NCBI RefSeq assembly: GCF_024385465.1
Contig: NZ_JANFLS010000005.1
Span: 62,001-126,000, forward strand
Direction of reading: 5' to 3'
DNA: 64,000 nucleotides
DNA from: Arthrobacter sp. zg-Y844
Lineage (GTDB): Bacteria; Actinomycetota; Actinomycetes; Actinomycetales; Micrococcaceae
Made by a program: the position numbers and the translations under genes. Position 1 is the stretch's first letter, and every line of letters starts with the position of its first letter. Below the pieces are notes generated by a model. That model did no database searches. It was not told the origin of the DNA and saw only the letters and a program-made list of their open reading frames with translations. Below, piece after piece: positions 26,278 to 37,585 of the stretch.

Positions 26278-27054
26278 TTGACCGCTTCTTTTTTCCGCCG
26301 AGGCCGCATATGCGCCTTGGTTCTCGCGTCCGCTGCCTTACTGACCGCCTGCGGCACGGAGACGGCCGCCGAGCCGGCACCGTCGAAGAGCCCGACGGCC
26401 ACACCGTCCACTTCGGCAACACCGTCGGCGACGGCGTCAGCGACAACGCCTGCTGCAACACCGTCAGCGACGCCGGCGCCCACGGAAACGCCCGTTCCTG
26501 AACCGGCAGCACCGGTCACCGTCACCACCCCCAACGGGCTGCACAGCTTCACCCTTCCGGCCGGATGGTCGGCCGTTCCGACCGAACCGCTGCCCATGCT
26601 TGCCCATAGCGTCGGTCTGTCACCGGCGGCCTTCAACATTTTGGACTCAACCGGGAACCCGGTAGCCAAGTTTGAAAGTGGAGCCGACCTCCACAACATC
26701 TCAGTAATTAGCCCGGGGCACATCATGTACGACGTACAGGAACTGCCCGGCTACACGAACAAGGTTGGCGAGCCTGTCTATTTCCAGTTTGAATCCCGTC
26801 CGACCTACGCAGCACCGGGATCTCCCAGTCGCGGCTACTATGTCCAGCTTGAGGATGACGGCTTGCCGGACGCGGATGGTATGGATGGCGGCAATGCCTA
26901 CGGCACGGTTTTCATGTCTGACGGCGACATCAGGTTCGAAGCCCTCATTGATCCCGGAGCCTTCGCGGACGACGCCGCAGCCCGGGCCTGGATGCAGACC
27001 GACATCTACCAGCAACTGAAAGCTATGATGCTTTCGCTGACCTACAACGGCTAG
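26278..27054 (+). CDS. Putative lipoprotein with a Pro/Thr/Ala-rich stalk
   Basis: A predicted 258-residue lipoprotein. The signal peptide (TASFFRRGRICALVLASAAL) ends in lipobox LTAC with the acylated Cys at residue 25. A Pro/Ser/Thr/Ala stalk (about 26-80) precedes a C-terminal globular domain of unknown family (VTVTTPNGLHSFTLPAGWSA, SRGYYVQLEDDGLPDADG). The start is uncertain. The TTG at 26278, 9 nt after GGGGGAA, gives a clean lipoprotein signal; the open frame extends upstream to a TTG at 26182, which would add 32 residues in front of the signal peptide. Flanked by two hairpin terminators, so monocistronic. It may bind a ligand or modify the cell surface; the function is unknown. Confidence 0.78.
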   Translation: MTASFFRRGRICALVLASAALLTACGTETAAEPAPSKSPTATPSTSATPSATASATTPAATPSATPAPTETPVPEPAAPVTVTTPNGLHSFTLPAGWSAVPTEPLPMLAHSVGLSPAAFNILDSTGNPVAKFESGADLHNISVISPGHIMYDVQELPGYTNKVGEPVYFQFESRPTYAAPGSPSRGYYVQLEDDGLPDADGMDGGNAYGTVFMSDGDIRFEALIDPGAFADDAAARAWMQTDIYQQLKAMMLSLTYNG

Positions 27055-27060
27055 GGACAG

Positions 27061-27106
27061 AACGACGGCGGCTGCGCACCTTGGAAGGTGCGCAGCCGCC
27101 GTCGTT
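27061..27106. terminator. Bidirectional terminator
   Basis: A perfect 22-bp inverted repeat, arms 27061-27082 and 27085-27106, with outer stem AACGACGGCGGCTGC. It separates the lipoprotein gene from the convergent alcohol dehydrogenase gene. Confidence 0.88.
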
Positions 27107-27137
27107 AACGGTTATTCGCCGTTAACAGCTATTCGCC
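27104..27137. repeat. 17-bp tandem duplication spanning the alcohol dehydrogenase stop codon
   Basis: Units 27104-27120 and 27121-27137 match at 15 of 17 bases. The second holds the real stop codon (GGC GAA TAG on the minus strand); the first repeats it as GGC GAA TAA just downstream. Confidence 0.75.
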
Positions 27138-28079
27138 GAAGCGGGCCACCAAGCGCCCCAGCACCTGGTTGTTCTTGAGCCGCTCAAGCCCGTCACCGAC
27201 CTGGTCGAAGCTGATTTCCTCGTACCCCGGAGTGATCTCGCCGCGGAGCATCAGGTCGAAGACTTCCTCGATGTCTTCCACGGTGCCGCCGAGGGAACCC
27301 TCAATGGACTTGCCGAGGATGGTGTTGGTCGCCACCGTGAAGGTGGGCTTGCCGAGGCCAACCTGGACCACCTTGCCGCCGCGCCGGACCGCATTCACGG
27401 CCTTCTGCGTGGTGTCGAACCCTGCGTAGTCAACGATGAGGTCGAAGTCGCCGCCACGCCGCGGGTCGGTGACCCATTCCGCGGCGTCCTTGACGCAGGA
27501 AACTACGCCGGCCTCCTTGGCATTGGCCCAGGCTTCTTCCTTCATCTCGGCTACGTGCACTTCGGCACCGGCCAGGACGGCGGCGCGGGCGCCGATCTGC
27601 CCCAGGCCGCCGAAGCCGATCACGCCGACCTTCATGCCCTTGGCTGCCTTCCCGACTTTGATCATGGCGTGATAGGAGGTCATGCCGGCGTCCGTGGCGA
27701 GGGCAGCGAGGGAAATATCGAGGCCCTCGGGAACGCGGGCCAGGTCGCGGTAGTCCGCAGCGAGCTTGTCCGCGAAGCCGCCGGGAGTGAACATGCCGGT
27801 AGGCGGCTGGACTCCGGAGGAGCATACGCCGACGACGTCCCCGACCTGGAAGCCGGTCACCTCGGATCCCAGCGCGGTGATCACGCCGGCGTTTTCATGC
27901 CCCTGCGTCATCGGCAGGAACGGCATGGCGGATTCTCCGACCTCCATGTACATCACGTCGGAGTGGCACAGGCCCGCCGCCTTGACGTCAATGATGACCT
28001 GCGTGGGTGCCGGAACGGGCTCCGGGATTTCGTTCAGCTGGATCGGTTTGCGGTCCCCCATGTACTGCCAAGCTTTCAT
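27129..28079 (-). CDS. Zinc-type alcohol dehydrogenase, medium-chain family
   Basis: A 316-residue MDR-family dehydrogenase. Catalytic zinc ligands are visible in GLCHSDV (Cys, about residue 37) and TQGHENAGV (His-Glu, about residues 57-65). The Rossmann motif is GFGGLGQIGARAAVL (about residues 155-169). The four-Cys structural zinc lobe of classical alcohol dehydrogenases is absent: the GVCSSGVQPPTGMFTPGGFA region has one Cys. The start at 28079 (MKAWQYMGDRKP) is the family N-terminus and follows AGAGGA; the frame from 28208 adds 43 unrelated residues. Likely NAD-dependent oxidation of primary alcohols. Its 3' end carries a small tandem duplication. Confidence 0.9.
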   Translation of the reverse strand: MKAWQYMGDRKPIQLNEIPEPVPAPTQVIIDVKAAGLCHSDVMYMEVGESAMPFLPMTQGHENAGVITALGSEVTGFQVGDVVGVCSSGVQPPTGMFTPGGFADKLAADYRDLARVPEGLDISLAALATDAGMTSYHAMIKVGKAAKGMKVGVIGFGGLGQIGARAAVLAGAEVHVAEMKEEAWANAKEAGVVSCVKDAAEWVTDPRRGGDFDLIVDYAGFDTTQKAVNAVRRGGKVVQVGLGKPTFTVATNTILGKSIEGSLGGTVEDIEEVFDLMLRGEITPGYEEISFDQVGDGLERLKNNQVLGRLVARFGE

Positions 28080-28290
28080 CACAACGTGTCCTCTCGGGTT
28101 GATTCGCGAGGCGGCTGCCGTGCTGGATAGGAGCACGAAATGGAGTGGTTCAGCCCCGCTGATGCCGATTTTATCGGCGCGGCACACTCTGGCAGGGGCC
28201 AGGTTCACCCGCCGCTGAGCGCTGGGCGCGCCGCTCCGGCGCCCCTCACCGCCACTGTTACTGTGCGACGTGCAGGCTTGAAAGCCGGGT

Positions 28291-30312
28291 TCAGCCCAGC
28301 ACAGCAGGTTGGTCCTGGCCGGCCGACGGTTCCGGGGCCGTGGCCCGCGAATTCGGAACCGCAGCGGTGGACGCGGCAGCGGACAGCACCGCAGCGGCTA
28401 TCGCGTCGGCGTCCTGCAACGTCCGTGAACCTTCCGCTGCCGGAGCGCCGGCCTCGGCGGCAATCGCCGTTCCCCACTGGACCGAGGACAACTGCAGCCC
28501 CAGCACAAACAGGTTCTCCACCGGTTCGCCGCTGACGCCCACCGCCCGATAAGGCGGCAAGGTAACGTCCAGCCCGGGAGTCATCACGGGGGTACCGTCG
28601 GCGGACATCATGACCTTGGGTCGGGCCAGGCCGTCGCGGATCAGTCCTGCCAGCAGCGGTGAGACGCTGCGGTCCACCCGGTTGGGCGGCATCATGGCCT
28701 CCATCAGGGTGGAAGCTGCGTATTCAGTGCCCACCCAGGGGGATGAGGCCGTGAACATGCCCCGGGCCTCGTCCACGTCAAAGCGTGGATCCGGCCCGAC
28801 AAAGTGCACCAGTCCGGCGCGGACCAAGGCCGCCAGCTGTTCGATCCGCTCCGGCGGCGGACCGCTGGCCAGGCCCTCGACCAGCGGCTCAAACCAGCCC
28901 CGCAGCTCGGTGAGCCAGGAAGGTTCGGCCAGGCCGCCGTCGGCCACTACTGCTTTCAAGAGGCTGCGTCCGGCGTTCAGGGCCCCGATTGCCATCTTCA
29001 ACGGGTCGTCTTCCCCGGCGGCGCTTCCGGCGGCGTCCTCCTCCAGATAGGCCAGGACGGCGTTGTCCGCGTCGGCGGCACCCTTGAAGGGGCGGCGTCC
29101 CAGCGGCTGGGCCAGGGCTTCAAGATTGGTGCGGCGGTTGGACGGGACGTAGGCGTCCAGCACCGCTTCCTTCGCGGCATCCCACTCCGGGCCCGGAAGG
29201 TTAAGGGCAGCTTCCAGCTGGTCAGAGAATTGCGCGGCGGTGCCGTTCAGCTCGCCGGGGGCCACCCGGGCGAGCGTGCTGTAATACGCCCAGACCGCGT
29301 CACGGTGCAGCAGGGGCCAGAGATCGTGGTCAAAACCGGGCAGCAGGCCGTCGGCCCGGAAGGCGAGCGCCCTCTCGCGGGTCAGCCAGCGGAGGTGCAC
29401 TCCGCGGGGGACGTAGGAGTCCAGCTTCGCCTTGGCCCGGTAGGGGGTGCCGCGGCGTGAGGCAGCGATCAGCTGCGGTTCCCGGCCCGAGGGTTCGTAG
29501 CGCAGGGCGCGGCCGGCGGGCTGCCCGGTGGCGACGTACCGCCCGCCGCGGCCGACGGTGGCGGCAGCCATCACGTCAAAGAAATTCAGACCCAGTCCGC
29601 GCACCAGTACCGGTTCCCCGGCGGGCAGGCGGGAGAAGTCGACGTCCGCCGGCACGGCAGGCGGAAGGTAGGTCAGTCCGTGGCGTTGGGCGGCGTCCTG
29701 CAGCCGTGCCTGTTCCGGGGAAAGCAGTGCGGGCAGGTGCCCCAGGGCCAGCACCACGGCGTCCGTTGCCAGGACCTGCTGTCCTTCCAGCTCGACGATC
29801 AGCCGGCCGTCCGCTTCGCGGGAGATGCCCAAGGCTTCGGTGCGGCGGTGTACGAGCTCCACGCCGTCGTCGGCAGCGGTTTTCCGCAACTGGTCGTAGG
29901 TCCACTCCAGATACCGCCCGTACAACGGACGGCTGGGGAAATCCGCGGGACCAAGCGCGGCCAGCTCCTGGCGGTCACCGGCGGAGAGACCATCCGCCGC
30001 ACGGGTGCCGGCACCCATCAGCTCGCGCCACTGGTTAAAGGAGAGTCCGGCGGGCGAGGGCAGCAGGTCGCGGACCGTATCCCCGGCCGGGACCACGGTG
30101 GGGAACAGCGCCGGTGTGTTCATCAGGAAAAGCCGCGACTGATTGGTCCGCCAGACGTGGCCCGGACCCGGGTTAAAAGGGTCAATCAGCTCAATCCGGA
30201 GGGGCTGGCGCTGCGCACCGGCCCGCCGGTTGGTCAGAAGCCGGTCCACTACGGAGAGGCCGCGGGGTCCTGCGCCAATGACAGCTACCCGGAAACTCTG
30301 CGTGTGATCCAT
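28291..30312 (-). CDS. Large FAD/NAD(P)-binding oxidoreductase-like protein
   Basis: A 673-residue protein of the FAD-NAD(P)-binding family related to lysine/ornithine N-monooxygenase-like flavoproteins. The N-terminal dinucleotide motif is VAVIGAGPRGLSVVDRLL (residues 8-25); a second GLGLNFFDVMAAAT segment near residue 225 is typical of the family. VVLALGHLPALLSPEQ (near 170) is the usual ATG-like strand. The long C-terminal half is conserved only within this family. The reaction is unknown. The ATG at 30312 is chosen because it places the GxGxxG motif at the usual distance; the longer frame starts at 30378. Divergent from the peptidase gene. Confidence 0.82.
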   Translation of the reverse strand: MDHTQSFRVAVIGAGPRGLSVVDRLLTNRRAGAQRQPLRIELIDPFNPGPGHVWRTNQSRLFLMNTPALFPTVVPAGDTVRDLLPSPAGLSFNQWRELMGAGTRAADGLSAGDRQELAALGPADFPSRPLYGRYLEWTYDQLRKTAADDGVELVHRRTEALGISREADGRLIVELEGQQVLATDAVVLALGHLPALLSPEQARLQDAAQRHGLTYLPPAVPADVDFSRLPAGEPVLVRGLGLNFFDVMAAATVGRGGRYVATGQPAGRALRYEPSGREPQLIAASRRGTPYRAKAKLDSYVPRGVHLRWLTRERALAFRADGLLPGFDHDLWPLLHRDAVWAYYSTLARVAPGELNGTAAQFSDQLEAALNLPGPEWDAAKEAVLDAYVPSNRRTNLEALAQPLGRRPFKGAADADNAVLAYLEEDAAGSAAGEDDPLKMAIGALNAGRSLLKAVVADGGLAEPSWLTELRGWFEPLVEGLASGPPPERIEQLAALVRAGLVHFVGPDPRFDVDEARGMFTASSPWVGTEYAASTLMEAMMPPNRVDRSVSPLLAGLIRDGLARPKVMMSADGTPVMTPGLDVTLPPYRAVGVSGEPVENLFVLGLQLSSVQWGTAIAAEAGAPAAEGSRTLQDADAIAAAVLSAAASTAAVPNSRATAPEPSAGQDQPAVLG

Positions 30313-30410
30313 CCATCTAGGGTATCCGGAGCCGGAGCGGCACGGGTTCGGGCAGGCGGGCACACCCCCGTCGAGCACGACTGGAAAGCCGCGGTAGCTA
30401 GGATGGGCGC

Positions 30411-32540
30411 ATGACTTCCCCGAACCTCGACGCCGCCGATTCAGCCCCTACCGACGAGTTCCTCTGGCTGGAGGACATCTACGGAGATAAGCAGCTGGAC
30501 TGGGTCCGCTCCGAGAACGCCGTGACCGAAAACCTGCTCTCGCGTACCGGATTTGAGCAGACGGAGGAACGGCTGCTCGAAGTCCTGGATTCCACGGACC
30601 GGATCCCCATGGTCGCCAAGCGCGGGGAGCACTATTACAACTTCTGGCGCGACGCAGAACACCCGAAGGGCCTGTGGCGCCGCACCACGTGGCAGAGCTA
30701 CACGGCAACGGAAACCGAGTGGGAGGTGCTGCTGGACCTGGATGAGCTCAGCGCGGCCGAGGGGATCGAATGGGTGTGGGGCGGGTCCATGTTCCTGCGC
30801 CCGCAGGACGGCGTTTCCTACCGCCGTGCACTGGTGGCCCTCTCCCCCGACGGCGGCGACGCGGCCCGTTACCGGGAGTTCGACGTCGTCGACCGAGCCT
30901 TCGTGTCCGGCGGATTCGACATTCCCGCGGCCAAGAGCCGGATCAGCTGGGCCGGTGAGGACAGCCTGTATGTGGGGACGGATTTCGGCCCGGGTTCCAT
31001 GACTACCTCCTCCTACCCGCGCACCAGCCGCATCCTGCGCCGGGGGCAGGACTTGTTGGACGCCGAACCCTTCTTCGAGGTTCCTGACGACCACATGATG
31101 GCTGTGGTGCAGCGGGACCAGACGCCCGGCTTCGAACGGGACCTGGCCGTGGACATCATCGACTTCTACCACACGCGTACCTTCCTGCGGGAGGGCAGCA
31201 ACTGGGTGCAGCTTGATGTCCCGCTGGATGTGAACGTCGATGTTCACCGCCAGTGGCTGCTGCTGCGGCCGCGGACCGATTGGGAGCTCGACGGCGTTCC
31301 CCACCCCGCCGGTTCGCTTCTGGCCGCGTCGCTGGACGAATTCACCGCCGGAAACCGGACCGTCCACCGCCTCTTCACCCCGGACGCGTCCACGTCGCTG
31401 CAGTCCTGGAGCTGGACCCGGGACCGCCTGCTGCTGAACCTGCTGCGCGATGTGAGCTCCGAAATCCTGGTCCTCACCCCCGAAGACGGCTGGCGGGCGG
31501 ACATCCTCGACGCCTGCCCGCCGCTGCACTCGGTGGACGCGTACGCCGTGGATGACGAGGACGAAGACGCCGGCAACGATTACTGGCTGATCAGCACCGG
31601 GTTCCTGACGCCGTCCACGCTGTCCCGCGGCACCCTGGCCGGTCCCGGTTCCCGGGACGGCAGCCGGGCCGAAGCGGTCAAGACCTCCCCCACCATGTTC
31701 GACGCTTCGGGACTGACGGTCGAACAGCACTTCGCCGTCTCCGCGGACGGCACCAAGGTTCCCTACTTCCAGGTGGGCCCGCAGGACCTGGTGCTCGACG
31801 GCTCCAACCCCACCCTGCTCAACGGGTACGGCGGATTCGAAGCCTCCTTGACCCCCGCGTACAGCGGAGTAGTGGGCCGCGGCTGGCTGGAGCGGCGCAC
31901 CACGGACGCCGACGGCGTCGAACGGCACGGCGTCTATGTGCTGGCCAACATCCGCGGCGGTGGGGAATACGGACCCGAATGGCACCGTGCCGCGCTGCAG
32001 GAAAACCGGCACCGTGCCTACGAGGACTTCGCCGCCGTGGCCGAGGACCTCGTGGCCCGAGGCGTTACCTCCCGGGAGCATCTGGGCTGCACCGGGCGCA
32101 GCAACGGCGGACTGCTGGTGGGCAACATGCTCACCAGCTATCCGCACCTGTTCGGTGCTGTGTCCTGCGGGGTGCCGCTGCTGGACATGCGCCGCTACAC
32201 CAAGCTTTCCGCCGGCTATTCCTGGATCGCCGAATACGGTGACCCGGACGATCCCGCGCAGTGGGAGTTCGTTCAGACGTTCTCCCCCTACCACCTGATC
32301 AAGGAAGACGTTTCCTATCCGCCCACGCTGATCTGGACGGCCACCAGCGATGACCGGGTAGGTCCGGTGCAGGCCCGCAAAATGGCTGCCCGGATGAAGG
32401 CCATGGGTGCGGACAAGGTCTGGTTCCACGAAGCGTTGGAGGGCGGGCACGCCGGTGCGGCGGACAACCGGCAGTCGGCCCGGATGCACGCCATGTCCTA
32501 CGAATTCCTCTGGGAAGCGCTCACCGGAAGACTGGGCTGA
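30411..32540 (+). CDS. Prolyl oligopeptidase family serine peptidase (S9)
   Basis: A 709-residue two-domain peptidase. The N-terminal beta-propeller gating domain spans about residues 1-410 and the C-terminal alpha/beta-hydrolase domain about 430-709. The catalytic Ser is in CTGRSNGGLLVGNML (about residues 562-576), Asp in TATSDDRVGPVQA (near 644) and His in EGGHAGAADN (near 682). FAVSADGTKVPYFQ and NIRGGGEYGPEWHRAAL are family landmarks. No signal peptide, so probably cytosolic cleavage of short proline-containing or other peptides. Confidence 0.93.
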   Translation: MTSPNLDAADSAPTDEFLWLEDIYGDKQLDWVRSENAVTENLLSRTGFEQTEERLLEVLDSTDRIPMVAKRGEHYYNFWRDAEHPKGLWRRTTWQSYTATETEWEVLLDLDELSAAEGIEWVWGGSMFLRPQDGVSYRRALVALSPDGGDAARYREFDVVDRAFVSGGFDIPAAKSRISWAGEDSLYVGTDFGPGSMTTSSYPRTSRILRRGQDLLDAEPFFEVPDDHMMAVVQRDQTPGFERDLAVDIIDFYHTRTFLREGSNWVQLDVPLDVNVDVHRQWLLLRPRTDWELDGVPHPAGSLLAASLDEFTAGNRTVHRLFTPDASTSLQSWSWTRDRLLLNLLRDVSSEILVLTPEDGWRADILDACPPLHSVDAYAVDDEDEDAGNDYWLISTGFLTPSTLSRGTLAGPGSRDGSRAEAVKTSPTMFDASGLTVEQHFAVSADGTKVPYFQVGPQDLVLDGSNPTLLNGYGGFEASLTPAYSGVVGRGWLERRTTDADGVERHGVYVLANIRGGGEYGPEWHRAALQENRHRAYEDFAAVAEDLVARGVTSREHLGCTGRSNGGLLVGNMLTSYPHLFGAVSCGVPLLDMRRYTKLSAGYSWIAEYGDPDDPAQWEFVQTFSPYHLIKEDVSYPPTLIWTATSDDRVGPVQARKMAARMKAMGADKVWFHEALEGGHAGAADNRQSARMHAMSYEFLWEALTGRLG

Positions 32541-32614
32541 GGCGTTTTGCCCTAATCGGCAAGTTGCCGGTAGTCTTGTCAGGCTGGCAGCGGAAGTTGC
32601 CGGCGTTGCAAGTT

Positions 32615-32702
32615 GGAGACGTGCCAGAGCGGCCGAATGGGCTTCACTGCTAATGAAGTGTGGGCCTAAAGCCCACCGGGGGTTCAAATCCCCCCGTCTC
32701 CG
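32615..32702 (+). tRNA. tRNA-Ser (anticodon GCU)
   Basis: A class II tRNA: acceptor GGAGACG/CGTCTCC, anticodon arm CTTCA-CTGCTAA-TGAAG with anticodon GCT, long variable arm, T-loop GGTTCAAATCC, discriminator G at 32702. The CCA end is not encoded. Reads AGC/AGU. Confidence 0.96.
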
Positions 32703-32707
32703 CGCTG

Positions 32708-32731
32708 AAACCCCCGGGCAACCGGGGGTTT
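32708..32731 (+). terminator. Terminator of tRNA-Ser(GCU)
   Basis: AAACCCCCGG-GCAA-CCGGGGGTTT followed by TTTT: a canonical intrinsic terminator. Confidence 0.93.
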
Positions 32732-32784
32732 TTTTGCGTCTACCCTAGATTCACCACCGAATCGCTTCAGAAGGGCACGCAGCT

Positions 32785-33411
32785 ATGGCACGGGACAGCC
32801 TCCTGCTTCACGGACCGCGGGTGACGCTGCGGGATTTCCGGGCCGACGACGTCGACGCCGTGCACGCGTTTACCTCCGATCCGGTGGTCACGCAGTGGTC
32901 CACGTGGGGGCCCAATACCTGGTCCGATACGCGGGCCTTCGTCGCGGATGCTGCCGCTGAACCTGCTGCCCTGGAGAGGACCCGGTTCACGCTGGCCGTG
33001 CTGTTCCAGGACCGCCTGGTGGGGACGGCGGCGGTGTGGACCACCAGCCCGTCCGACCGCAACGGGGAACTGGGATATACGCTGGCGCATGATGTGTGGG
33101 GGCAGGGCCTAGCCACCGAGGCCGCAGCGCTCCTGCTCGGCCATGCCTTCGGTCCGATGGGGCTGGTGCGGGTGGAGGCCACCTGCCATCCGGAGAACGC
33201 GGGTTCGGTCCGGGTGTTGGAAAAGAACGGCTTCGCCTTCGAAGGCCGACTCCGGGAACACCGGCTGGTGCGCGGGAAGCGGCGGGATTCGCTGTTGTTC
33301 GCCGCCCTGCTTTCGGACCGGGAGCTTCCGGGCCGGGACCTCTGGGACCGGGAGCTTTCAGACCCCTCGGCGGATAAGCTGGCAGCCGGTTCACCAGCTT
33401 CCCTACCGTGA
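32785..33411 (+). CDS. GNAT family N-acetyltransferase (RimJ/RimL type)
   Basis: A 208-residue acetyl-CoA-dependent acetyltransferase. It has the RimJ/RimL-like N-terminus VTLRDFRADDVDAVHAFTSD, the acetyl-CoA binding segment LAHDVWGQGLATEAAALLL (about residues 99-117) and the motif B region ATCHPENAGSVRVLEKNGF (about residues 133-151). The C-terminal 25 residues (SDRELPGRDLWDREL) are a low-complexity extension. The substrate may be a protein N-terminus or a small molecule. Its stop is close to the next gene, whose ribosome site starts at 33411, so the two are likely co-transcribed. Confidence 0.88.
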   Translation: MARDSLLLHGPRVTLRDFRADDVDAVHAFTSDPVVTQWSTWGPNTWSDTRAFVADAAAEPAALERTRFTLAVLFQDRLVGTAAVWTTSPSDRNGELGYTLAHDVWGQGLATEAAALLLGHAFGPMGLVRVEATCHPENAGSVRVLEKNGFAFEGRLREHRLVRGKRRDSLLFAALLSDRELPGRDLWDRELSDPSADKLAAGSPASLP

Positions 33412-33422
33412 AGGAACTATCC

Positions 33423-34463
33423 ATGGAAATGCGACTGCTCGGCAACAGTGGAACCTCGGTCAGCAACTATGCGCTGGGCACCATGACCTTCGGCAACGAA
33501 TCCGATGAGCGGGCCTCGCACGCCATCCTCGACGATTACGTCCGGGCCGGCGGGAACTTCGTGGACACCGCGGATGTTTACACAACCGGTGCGTCCGAAG
33601 AGATCATCGGCCGCTGGCTGCACGCCCATCCAATGGAAGCGGCCGACGTCGTCCTGGCCACCAAGGGGCGCTTCCCGATGGGCGGCGGGGCCAACGACCT
33701 GGGCACGTCCCGGCGCCACCTGCGCCGCGCGCTGGATGACTCCCTGACCCGGCTGGGCGTGGACCACGTGGACCTGTACCAGCTGCATGCCTGGGATCCC
33801 TGCACTCCGCTCGAGGAGAGCCTGGGCTTCCTCAATGACGCCATCACCGCGGGGAAGATCAGCTATTACGGGCTTTCCAACTTCACCGGCTGGCAGCTGA
33901 CCAAGGCTGTCTATGTGGCCCGCGAACACGGCTGGGCATTACCGGTCACGCTCCAGCCGCAGTACAACCTGCTTGAGCGGGAGATCGAATCCGAGATTGT
34001 TCCCGCAGCGCTCGACGCCGGGCTGGGGTTGCTGCCCTGGTCGCCGCTTGCCGGCGGCTGGCTCACCGGCAAGTACCACCGCGAGACGGTACCCGCCGGG
34101 AACACGCGCGTGGGCGACAACCCCACCCGGCAGTTCCAGGGGTGGGACCTGCGCAGCCACAACGAGCGGACCTGGCGGATCGTCGACGAACTGCGGACGG
34201 TGGCTGCCGCACACTCCGCCACGCCGGCACAGGTGGCACTGGCCTGGCTGGCGGACCGTCCCGGAGTGACCTTGGTAATCCTCGGCGCGCGCACGACGGA
34301 CCAGCTCGCTGACAACCTGGGGGCGGCGTTCCTGGTGCTGGCCGACGAGGAAAAGCAGCGCCTGACGGAGCTGAGCGTCCCGCAGGTCGGCAACTATCCG
34401 TACGGTCCGGACGGCCGGAACCAGCGGGAGCGTCTGCTCGAGGGCGGCCGGGCCGGGCGGTAA
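33423..34463 (+). CDS. Aldo/keto reductase
   Basis: A 346-residue aldo/keto reductase of the longer, potassium-channel-beta/YajO-like branch. Tetrad: Asp and Tyr in FVDTADVYTTGASEE (about residues 47-61), Lys in VVLATKGRF (about 79-87) and His in VDLYQLHAWDP (about 119-129). NADP-binding loop GARTTDQLADNLGA is near 285-298. The ATG at 33423 follows GAAGGA by 7-8 nt; the upstream GTG at 33408 is rejected. It starts 11 nt after the acetyltransferase stop. The substrate is unknown. Confidence 0.92.
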   Translation: MEMRLLGNSGTSVSNYALGTMTFGNESDERASHAILDDYVRAGGNFVDTADVYTTGASEEIIGRWLHAHPMEAADVVLATKGRFPMGGGANDLGTSRRHLRRALDDSLTRLGVDHVDLYQLHAWDPCTPLEESLGFLNDAITAGKISYYGLSNFTGWQLTKAVYVAREHGWALPVTLQPQYNLLEREIESEIVPAALDAGLGLLPWSPLAGGWLTGKYHRETVPAGNTRVGDNPTRQFQGWDLRSHNERTWRIVDELRTVAAAHSATPAQVALAWLADRPGVTLVILGARTTDQLADNLGAAFLVLADEEKQRLTELSVPQVGNYPYGPDGRNQRERLLEGGRAGR

Positions 34464-34503
34464 CGCTGCTGTGCCCCTGGGAGTTCCGGGCCCCCTGAAT
34501 GCC

Positions 34504-35061
34504 CTACGGCTTGAGGAAGTCCTCGGGGCGCAGCTTCTGCGCCCATTTGCTGATCTCTTCTTCCCGGACCGCTTCTGATTCTGCCCCGGCTGCGGGTTTG
34601 GCTGCATCCGGCGCGGCCGCACCGGGCTTCGCGGCGTCGGGCGTGGCCGCGGACCCGGGATCCGGGATGGGCCGTACATACGGCTGCGGGTGCGCAGCCA
34701 TGTTCGTGATGGCAGCCCCCGAGGCACGGATGCCGGCGCCGGTGAACATCGCGTAGAGCTTCAGCGCCTTTACCGGCTGGCCCTGTCCGAGGGCGGCATA
34801 GATCTGCCGGTGCTGATCTGCGCTCAGCAGCGCGGCAGCATCCCTGGCGGCCTGCGGCGACGTGCCGGTTGCCGCCGGCTCGGGACGGGGACGTGCAGGC
34901 CGTGCCGGCCGCGCCGGGCGTGCACCGCCCGAACCGTCGGCACCGCTGGAAGCGCCTGCCTCCGGCTTGGGGTTGGCGGCGCGGCGCTTCTCGAACCTGC
35001 CCCAGAGCGCACTCAAAACAGCGATGGATAGGACGAAGAGGATGATAACCGCAAGCTCCAT
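34504..35061 (-). CDS. Single-pass membrane-anchored protein of unknown function
   Basis: A 185-residue protein. An N-terminal membrane anchor (ELAVIILFVLSIAVLSALWG, residues 2-21) is followed by a basic stretch, a Pro/Ala/Arg-rich linker (about 30-75), a short helical domain (LLSADQHRQIYAALGQGQPV, about 79-98), an Ala/Pro repeat segment (about 135-160) and a charged helical end (EEEISKWAQKLRPEDFLKP). No family recognised. The small helical domain could interact with a cytosolic partner. Confidence 0.75.
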   Translation of the reverse strand: MELAVIILFVLSIAVLSALWGRFEKRRAANPKPEAGASSGADGSGGARPARPARPARPRPEPAATGTSPQAARDAAALLSADQHRQIYAALGQGQPVKALKLYAMFTGAGIRASGAAITNMAAHPQPYVRPIPDPGSAATPDAAKPGAAAPDAAKPAAGAESEAVREEEISKWAQKLRPEDFLKP

Positions 35062-35150
35062 ACCTTGATCCTAGCTTTGCTTTCTTCGGGCCTTAAAACG
35101 ACCGGTATATTGACGTCCAGCACAATGACGCCCAAATCAACGGAGATGCC

Positions 35151-37521
<2,371 letters not shown>

Positions 37522-37585
37522 CCGGTGGGAACTCAGCGGCGGCACGGGTTCGCCCGTCCCGCCGCTGTTGCACCGCAGGGCGCCG

